This document shows positions 8,001 through 11,703 of a DNA stretch of 11,703 bases, piece after piece. Below the pieces are notes generated by a model. It saw only the letters and a program-made list of their open reading frames with translations. It was not told the DNA's origin and searched no databases. Location: contig PLGA01000201.1 of assembly GCA_003139735.1 (NCBI GenBank), positions 1,774 to 13,476 on the forward strand, given 5' to 3'. This DNA is from Bryobacterales bacterium. GTDB lineage: Bacteria; Acidobacteriota; Terriglobia; Bryobacterales; Bryobacteraceae. Position 1 is the stretch's first letter, and each line of letters begins with the position of its first letter. The position numbers were made by a program, and so were the translations under genes.

Positions 8001-8296
8001 TGCGCGCCAGGCTGGTGGTGCTAAGCGCGTGCGAGACGGGTTTGGGAAAACTGCAAGGCGGGGACGAAATCACGGGGCTGACCCGGACCTTCCTGACCGC
8101 GGGCGCCGACACGGTGGTGGCCAGCCTTTGGAAGGTGAGTGACGAATCGACGGCCATGTTGATGCAGGAATTCTACCGGCGGCTGGGCGACGGCCTGGCG
8201 CCGGCGGCGGCGCTGCGCGAGTCCGCACTGGCAGTGCGCGCCAAGTACCAGCACCCATTTTATTGGGCGCCATTTGTGGTGACGGGGCGGAATTGA
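5075..8296 (+). CDS. Exported TPR protein with C-terminal CHAT caspase-like protease domain
   Basis: This 1073-residue protein begins with a hydrophobic export signal (about residues 1-23, run LPPLLLLLPLPAPG, likely cleavage before QDA), so it should act in the periplasm, membrane or outside. Helical TPR-type repeats fill the middle, clearest near 105-178, 395-430, 476-513 and 562-653. The last includes the linker typical of CHAT proteins (QSFLDNESVEDLYTRLIALL and ERAKARNFLEAL). A charged coiled segment lies around 668-700. The CHAT domain (caspase-like, HetF-associated, clan CD) spans about 745-1073. Its catalytic pair is intact: His941 in VHFATHG and Cys986 in LSACETGLG, followed by GGDEITGLTRTFLTAGA and the terminal HPFYWAPFVVTG motif. 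The ATG at 5075 has no strong ribosome site, but only 29 bp separate it from the previous stop, so coupling is likely. Its substrate is unknown; the neighbouring secreted repeat protein is the obvious candidate. Confidence 0.93.
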   Translation: MNILLRFTWLPPLLLLLPLPAPGQDAATAALLTGGKVLLTQLKGDADSDASVFRQVGADRSQELLQAVVNRGLAKTATLDDWTDLHRSFNGLMALEIFRNNPAKAAAYAFFNDAYYRSDEKNYEAALACARQALELDRKAGQPLYLVHKAIGEDLRSLGRLPEAMQEFREAETTLPDTVDKTAATLAREILQTLLAEGQREEAGQQAELMMHRAAGSPPIYQARARLGQADMLFADGKYAAGIDAVSSAVTLTAGTPDAGSCALEAAADLAGAVIDGLSNLSYEEALRLAKLADAQIPGLPFQVAPFAQAAIRQRRRLAGDLDGVLREDAARVEAARQSGNLGELAESLKSLATSYMFANGMRQRAVTLEEAVETQERTFPASGVPDNVVSQSSYLNGLNALGETYNDLGQAAPARRAFDAVLKTYAQFSDAATQDRLRSKEEEALMGKARALALDDDPDGARAMLQKLLGTVSKADRPYVQLEMGRLERTLNEKPAAAVDAYEQAIDGLHAALDYPQEMAARLTVARYLATKAASRVPEARLKAQQQLAASEALAHGMQYADAEWRLDYLYGILAEAENPLAATERYRQAIAKLDRLRTGLSQQEQRQSFLDNESVEDLYTRLIALLARAGRLDDAWQYVERAKARNFLEALQGRRFAPDAAAPAVAELEKLEKKMVDLRVQLSPDNEQVLRMAGREPAALKLELKDLQAKFTLAREQANLSQSRSGQVLALDPPPLKQIQKALAAHAVLVEYGLLDGEITAFVITATSAGQISWKADTNKLRQNVLLLRGLLADPQSTEWPALLDQVSKTLLTPVAAKIPEDAKQILVVPAGYLNYLPFPALSLPDGRPLVEAYAVSYLPSASALLYLGPQTLKIGELFLGALGASSVEGMPPLPGTLTETAGIAAEYPKARRASGEAFTHDEARRALLSADTVHFATHGLLEEEAPLFSALLTSPAAGQPSRLSLYEIVGMKLRARLVVLSACETGLGKLQGGDEITGLTRTFLTAGADTVVASLWKVSDESTAMLMQEFYRRLGDGLAPAAALRESALAVRAKYQHPFYWAPFVVTGRN

Positions 8297-8330
8297 GCGG
8301 GGGCAGTTTGGAATTCAGAGAGGGGAAACG

Positions 8331-9668
8331 ATGAGCGGGAAAACGAAGGCAATGGCGGCGCTGGCGGTGTTGCCGGTGGGTCTGTGGGCGGTGGCGCAGT
8401 TGCGCGTGCCGGTGGACCGGGACGCGATGCAACAAGCGGAGACGGCGGTGCGCGAAGCCCAGCAGGAAGGCAATCCGGCGGCCACATTGCGCGCCTACCA
8501 TCGCTGGTTGGAATTCTACCCCAACGAACCGGCGGTGCAAGCGGGGATCTATCGCGCCATGGCTCTCATTTCCGAACAAAATGGCGAGGCCGAGCAAGCC
8601 AAGGTGTGGAACGAGGCCGCCGGCAGCCTGGAACCGGCGCCGGACCAACGCGTGGCAAGCAGCGGCTCGACCACCCGGGGCGCGGCCGATAAGCTTACGG
8701 CGGCGCTGGCGGCGGTGGCCCAGACAGCGCAGACCATGCAGACGCTGCGCGCAACGTTTCTGGCGGCGAATACCAAGCCGGTGGCGGCGCCTACAATGCA
8801 GCCGCAGAGCTCATTTCCGCAGCAGCCGGTGGGCGCGCCGGGATATCAGCCGCAGCCGGTGACTCAACCGATGCCGGGTTACGCGCCGCAACCGCAGATT
8901 TCCGCGCAGCCCATCCAGGCCAATATGCCGCAGCCGATTCAGGTGGATGCGCAGGGCAATCCGATTCCACAAGCGGCGCCCCAAGCGATGCAGTATCCAC
9001 AGCCGCAGGCTCAACCGCAGGCGATGCAGTATCCGCAGCCGCAGGCTCAACCGCAGCCGGTGCAATATCCGCAGCCGGTGCAGTACGCCCAACCGCAGGC
9101 TCAACCGCAGCCGATGCAGTATCCACAGCCGCAGGCTCCACCGCAGGCGATGCAGTATCCACAGCCGGTGCAGTATGCACAACCGCAGGCTCAGCCGCAG
9201 CCTGTGCAGTATCCGCAGCCGGTGCAGTACGCCCAACCGCAGGCTCAGCCGCAGCCGGTACAGTATCCGCAACAGTACGCGCAACAGCGCCCGCCTTACG
9301 TGGCGCCGGCAGGCTACTCGCGTCCGCAACAAGGCCGGCGCGGCGGCGCGGCCACGGCGATCCGGGTCTTCCACGATCACTCGCGCCTGGGCGACAGGGA
9401 TTACTTCGAACCGCAGTGCGGGGCGCTGCTGTTGGTGGAGGGCGGCGCCTTGACGTTCACGCCGACGGGCGGAGAAGCGCCGCTGGTAATCCCGGTATCG
9501 GAGATCCTGGAGATCCGCATGAACACAGCCGTGGCCAGGGAGGCCGGCTCATTTCACATCATCACCAGGAAAGGGTTATACCTGCACCTGGCGCCGGAAG
9601 GGGCGACCGCGGAAGAAGGCCGCGCGGATGTGGATGAGTTACGCAAGGAGCTTGGGCTCGACCAGTAG
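8331..9668 (+). CDS. Exported or membrane-anchored protein with TPR-like part, Pro/Gln repeat tract and PH/GRAM-like C-terminus
   Basis: This 445-residue protein has no clear named family. Residues 7-24 form a hydrophobic segment after two lysines, either a membrane anchor or a signal peptide cut at AVA|Q (22/23). Residues 31-103 form a helical TPR-like region (TLRAYHRWLEFYPNEPAVQ), followed by a helical stretch to about 147. A Pro/Gln-rich linker starts near 155 and becomes a repeat tract at 218-319 (QPQAMQYPQPQA-type units). The C-terminal domain, about 340-440, is a run of predicted beta strands (CGALLLVEGGALTFTP, PLVIPVSEILEIRM, SFHIITRKGLYLHLAP) ending in an acidic helix, the layout of a PH/GRAM-like fold. 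A strong ribosome site, AGAGGGGAA at 8318-8326, precedes ATG. It starts 34 bp after the CHAT gene, so it is probably the last gene of that operon. An envelope-spanning scaffold is an inferred role. Confidence 0.85.
   Translation: MSGKTKAMAALAVLPVGLWAVAQLRVPVDRDAMQQAETAVREAQQEGNPAATLRAYHRWLEFYPNEPAVQAGIYRAMALISEQNGEAEQAKVWNEAAGSLEPAPDQRVASSGSTTRGAADKLTAALAAVAQTAQTMQTLRATFLAANTKPVAAPTMQPQSSFPQQPVGAPGYQPQPVTQPMPGYAPQPQISAQPIQANMPQPIQVDAQGNPIPQAAPQAMQYPQPQAQPQAMQYPQPQAQPQPVQYPQPVQYAQPQAQPQPMQYPQPQAPPQAMQYPQPVQYAQPQAQPQPVQYPQPVQYAQPQAQPQPVQYPQQYAQQRPPYVAPAGYSRPQQGRRGGAATAIRVFHDHSRLGDRDYFEPQCGALLLVEGGALTFTPTGGEAPLVIPVSEILEIRMNTAVAREAGSFHIITRKGLYLHLAPEGATAEEGRADVDELRKELGLDQ
8982..9287 (+). repeat. 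In-frame Pro/Gln/Tyr repeat tract
   Basis: This is a degenerate tandem array encoding residues 218-319 of the preceding protein. It is built from QYPQP, QYAQP and QAQPQP(V/M) blocks in units of roughly 36 to 72 bp with only scattered base differences, and it has no charged residues. The near-identity of long units (for example 9055-9130 against 9196-9270) points to recent duplication, so copy number may vary among strains. Its likely structure is an extended polyproline-type spacer. Confidence 0.85.
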
Positions 9669-9684
9669 AAGGCGGCGAGGCACG

Positions 9685-9703
9685 CGCAGGCGAATCGCCT
9701 GCC
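9685..9703. terminator. GCAGGC palindrome between convergent genes; probable bidirectional terminator or REP-like element
   Basis: CGCAGGC (9685-9691) and GCCTGCC (9697-9703) surround GAATC. The 17-base core 9686-9702 is palindromic around its centre. It occupies the 39-bp gap between the stop of the PH-like gene (9668) and the stop of the DUF71 gene (9708), and shares its arms with the hairpin at 517-536. No U-tract follows, so the terminator role is inferred from position and stem strength. Confidence 0.55.
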
Positions 9704-9707
9704 CCAC

Positions 9708-10367
9708 CTAAAGCGAAGGCAGAAGGTCGGCGTAGACAAAACCGCCGATGTCGCGCGTCTCGCCGCCCACGATGTCGAGCGGCGCCCGGAACATCGGCCC
9801 GTCATAAGCGAACGTATGGAACTCGCCGTTTTCCCCGCACGGATCCGCCGCGGGCGGAAGGTCTTCTAACAGGGCGTGGTCGAACTCCCGGCCGGCAAAC
9901 CCCGCATCCAGGGCCTTCTTGTCTATGCACGAGAGACGCGCGCGCAACCCGCCGTCGATCATCTCCCTCGCCAGCGCGGCGGTGGGCGATCCCCAAAGCG
10001 GAAACAGCGGCGTCAGCCCCGAGCCGGCCAACTGCCGTTCGCGATAATCGCGCACGTCGCGAAGAAATAAATCGCCGAAAGCGATCGCGTCGAATCCATC
10101 GGCCACGGCGAGCCGGCAAGCTTCCGCCATGCGATCTTCGTAATCCTGGTTGGTGCACGGCCAGGGCAGCGGGATGGCGCGCAGCGGAACCCCGGCGGCT
10201 TCGGCCTGGGCTTCGAGCAGCGCCCTACGCACGCCGTGCATGGCCACGCGATCGGCGCTTTCGTTGATGGTGGTGAGGAGCGCCGCCACCTGCACGCCCC
10301 CTTGCCGCAGCACGTGCAAACTCCAGGCGCTGTCCTTGCCGGAACTCCACGCCAGCAGGGCTTTCAC
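9708..10367 (-). CDS. DUF71/COG2102 PP-loop ATPase (Dph6-like), probable corrinoid-salvage subgroup
   Basis: This 219-residue cytoplasmic ATP-pyrophosphatase-type enzyme belongs to the adenine nucleotide alpha-hydrolase fold. The N-terminal PP-loop SSGKDS (residues 8-13) follows strand KALLAW. Other family marks are AFGDLFLRDVRDYRE (96-110), PLFPLWG (120-126), CGENGEFHTFAYDGP (177-191) and the terminal GFVYADLLP (209-217). Eukaryotic and archaeal relatives make diphthamide on elongation factor 2, a modification bacteria lack, so diphthine ammonia ligase is unlikely to be the role here. Published comparative genomics of DUF71 proposed a bacterial subgroup in B12 salvage, and this gene's neighbours fit that. 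The start is GTG at 10367, one base after the TAG stop of the DUF6580 gene (10369-10371), so it is tightly coupled. It is the last gene of the leftward operon. The family is sure, the substrate not. Confidence 0.87.
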   Translation of the reverse strand: MKALLAWSSGKDSAWSLHVLRQGGVQVAALLTTINESADRVAMHGVRRALLEAQAEAAGVPLRAIPLPWPCTNQDYEDRMAEACRLAVADGFDAIAFGDLFLRDVRDYRERQLAGSGLTPLFPLWGSPTAALAREMIDGGLRARLSCIDKKALDAGFAGREFDHALLEDLPPAADPCGENGEFHTFAYDGPMFRAPLDIVGGETRDIGGFVYADLLPSL

Positions 10368-10368
10368 G

Positions 10369-10926
10369 CTATGCCGCTTGGGCCGCCACGCGCTCCGAAC
10401 GGACCGCGACGCGGCTCAAGACCGCGTGCAGCGCGAAGAAGGCGCCCGCGTAGACCAGGTCGGAAACCATGGTATTGCGGAAGAACGGAATTGCCGCGAT
10501 GTAGCAGTTGACCAGGCCGGCCAGCGTGTGACCGTACTGGCTGCCAGGGGCCAGCCACGTCCCGAAGTTGGAGAGGAGGAAGAACTGCACGCTCCCGCCG
10601 ATGGCCGCGGCGCCGATCCAACCCGGGTTTTCCGTGCGGCGCAGGCGCGAGCCGATCCATGCGTAGATCAGGAAGCTGGCATAGATGAACGGCGTCGCGA
10701 AGGAATAGGCGCTTCTCAAAGGATAGCCGTAGCGCAGGCAGACCAGCGGGTCGGTCGCGGCCATCAGCGCGACGGGCAGCAGGTACGCCCACCATCCCCT
10801 CAGACGCGCGCCGGCAAACAGGCTCAGGGCGCCCACCGGGGCGAAATTCAGGTTTTGCGCCAAACGCGCCGCCCCTCCCAGGATTGTCAAGCCGGTGGCC
10901 AATGGCCTGGCTGAATTATTTTCCAT
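10369..10926 (-). CDS. DUF6580-type putative membrane transport protein (possible corrinoid or vitamin uptake component)
   Basis: This 185-residue integral membrane protein has about five or six hydrophobic segments (around residues 11-20, 28-40, 45-58, 77-92, 103-118 and 134-170). Family-like conserved stretches are NFAPVGALSLFAGA (27-40), the Asp-containing end of the second helix (ATDP, 57-60), FFLLSNFGTWL (115-125), and CYIAAIPFFRN with TMVSDL (141-157). The size and topology recall the substrate-binding S components of ECF vitamin transporters. ATG at 10926 has a good ribosome site, GAGGAG at 10933-10938 with six bases of spacing. The start lies 24 bp after the adenosyltransferase stop, and the DUF71 gene follows with a one-base gap. 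Uptake of cobalamin or a precursor is inferred from these neighbours; no ECF energising subunits are in the window. Confidence 0.82.
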   Translation of the reverse strand: MENNSARPLATGLTILGGAARLAQNLNFAPVGALSLFAGARLRGWWAYLLPVALMAATDPLVCLRYGYPLRSAYSFATPFIYASFLIYAWIGSRLRRTENPGWIGAAAIGGSVQFFLLSNFGTWLAPGSQYGHTLAGLVNCYIAAIPFFRNTMVSDLVYAGAFFALHAVLSRVAVRSERVAAQAA

Positions 10927-10950
10927 CGTATTCTCCTCGTCCCTATATTA

Positions 10951-11580
10951 TTACTCAGAGATCCCCGACGCGGCGCGGTTCGGCTCCCATAAAGTTTCGG
11001 GCGACCCGGTGGCGCGGCTGGCCCAACGGCTCCAGACGAACAGCGCGTCGCTCAGCCGGTTCAGATAATGCAACGCCTCGGGCGGTATGCTTTCGACGCG
11101 CGCCAGCGATACCAGGGACCGCTCGGCGCGGCGGCAGACCGTGCGGCAGACGTGCAGTTCCGCGTTGAGCCGCCCGCCGCCCGGCAGTACGAACGAGCGC
11201 AGCGGCGGAAGGTCCGCGTTCATGGCGTCCATTTCCGTTTCGAGCCGCGTCACTTCCGCGCCGGTGATGCGCGCCTGCCGTGGATGGACGTCTTCCGGCA
11301 GCGTGGCGAGGATGGACCCCAGATTGAACAGCTCGTGCTGCACGCGCAAGAGGATCGGGCCGAGCGGCGCCAGGGCGGCCTGGCTGGCGGCGAGTTCTTC
11401 CACCGTGGCGCGCGCCGCTCCGACGAAAGCATTCAGTTCGTCCACCTGGCCGTAGCATTCGATGCGCGGGGCGTCCTTCGGAAGGCGCTGGCCGCCCGCC
11501 AGGCCGGTTTCGCCGCGGTCGCCGCCGCGGGTGTAGACGCGATTCACGGCGATGCGGGGTTTATCGAATGGCTCGCTCAT
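10951..11580 (-). CDS. pduO: PduO-type ATP:cob(I)alamin adenosyltransferase
   Basis: This cytoplasmic enzyme transfers the 5'-deoxyadenosyl group of ATP to cob(I)alamin, forming the coenzyme adenosylcobalamin. It has 209 residues, a little longer than typical because of short N- and C-terminal extensions. It is an all-helical trimeric family. Visible motifs are the N-terminal ATP-binding stretch VYTRGGDRGETGLAGG (15-30), ECYGQVDELNAFVG (41-54), VLPGGGRLNAELHVCR (131-146) with the active-site Arg cluster RTVCRRAER (146-154), and NRLSDALFVWSRW (174-186). Arg and Asp residues that bind ATP and cobalamin in PduO and human MMAB appear intact. ATG at 11580 has GGAGGT three bases upstream (11584-11589). 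It is the first gene of the leftward operon with the DUF6580 and DUF71 genes. No B12 riboswitch box is seen in the 123 bases available upstream. Confidence 0.95.
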   Translation of the reverse strand: MSEPFDKPRIAVNRVYTRGGDRGETGLAGGQRLPKDAPRIECYGQVDELNAFVGAARATVEELAASQAALAPLGPILLRVQHELFNLGSILATLPEDVHPRQARITGAEVTRLETEMDAMNADLPPLRSFVLPGGGRLNAELHVCRTVCRRAERSLVSLARVESIPPEALHYLNRLSDALFVWSRWASRATGSPETLWEPNRAASGISE

Positions 11581-11601
11581 AGGACCTCCGTGGCTTAATT
11601 T

Positions 11602-11681
11602 GACGCGGAGACGCAGAGACGCGGAGAAAACCGGCCATAAGGAAGCCGGATTTGTCCTGGATTCCTCTGCGTCTCCGCGTC
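11602..11681. repeat. 17-bp perfect inverted repeat built from ACGCRGAG units, upstream of the adenosyltransferase gene
   Basis: The left arm at 11602-11618 and the right arm at 11665-11681 are exact reverse complements. The left side also carries three tandem 8-bp units, ACGCGGAG, ACGCAGAG and ACGCGGAG (11603-11626). A smaller inverted pair, CCGGC (11631-11635) and GCCGG (11645-11649), lies inside. The whole could fold as a long hairpin in the 5' leader or promoter region of the leftward operon. Such GACGCAGAG-type repeats are, to my knowledge, dispersed in several soil-bacterial phyla. There is no ORF, so it is not an insertion sequence in itself; a non-autonomous element is possible. Confidence 0.75.
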
Positions 11682-11703
11682 GGGGCGCCCGCCGCCTTTG
11701 CGG

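Noticed and set aside
5075..8296. Reading the CHAT gene as part of a CRISPR-linked (Csx29/Craspase) or gasdermin defence system
   Set aside because: No CRISPR array, cas gene or gasdermin-like pore protein is nearby, and the CHAT protein carries an export signal, unlike those cytoplasmic effectors.
9708..10367. Naming the DUF71 gene as diphthine-ammonia ligase
   Set aside because: Bacteria lack the diphthamide-modified elongation factor 2, and the neighbours are cobalamin-related; only the family assignment is supported.
11581..11703. Possible cobalamin riboswitch upstream of the adenosyltransferase gene
   Set aside because: No B12-box-like segment is seen on the minus strand in the 123 bases available, and the space is largely taken by the inverted repeat. 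A riboswitch beyond the window edge cannot be excluded.

Overview
The window is a GC-rich, gene-dense chromosomal segment with nine protein-coding genes, one of them cut by the left edge. The gene mix suggests an Acidobacteriota-type soil bacterium (Solibacter/Bryobacter-like). The signs are a large exported TPR-CHAT protein, a secreted protein with Kre9/Knh1-like Ig modules, a DUF6580 membrane protein and a dispersed GCAGGC palindrome. This placement rests on recognition of families, not on any search. No tRNA, rRNA, CRISPR array, integrase or transposase is visible.

Region 1 (1-2044). The C-terminal end of an ABC-2 type efflux permease runs rightward. It converges, across a 41-bp gap holding a hairpin, on a leftward pair: a cytidylate-kinase-like protein with a C-terminal nuclease-like domain, then hypoxanthine phosphoribosyltransferase (hpt). 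The pair shares a 4-bp GTGA stop/start overlap, so translation is probably coupled. A 361-bp non-coding stretch (2045-2405) follows, between divergent genes, with a perfect 12-bp tandem duplication and a GC-rich leader hairpin.

Region 2 (2406-9668) is the most unusual part: three rightward genes with gaps of 29 and 34 bp, all apparently exported. The first encodes an 879-residue secreted protein with a ricin-like N-terminus, ten exact IVASGAGN octapeptides, and four Kre9/Knh1-like Ig modules. The second encodes a 1073-residue exported TPR protein ending in a CHAT caspase-like protease with an intact His/Cys dyad. The third encodes a 445-residue protein with an N-terminal membrane or signal segment, a TPR-like helical part, a long Pro/Gln/Tyr repeat tract and a C-terminal PH/GRAM-like beta domain. 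I infer one operon for a cell-envelope or extracellular system in which the CHAT protease may act on the repeat protein. I know of no named system with this composition.

Region 3 (9669-11703). The cassette converges on a leftward three-gene operon across a 39-bp gap with another GCAGGC hairpin. In transcription order it holds PduO-type cob(I)alamin adenosyltransferase, a DUF6580 putative transport protein, and a DUF71/COG2102 PP-loop ATPase (Dph6-like). This makes sense as a corrinoid uptake and salvage unit: import, adenosylation, and an ATP-dependent step by the DUF71 protein. Upstream of the operon, at the window edge, is a 17-bp perfect inverted repeat built from ACGCRGAG units.
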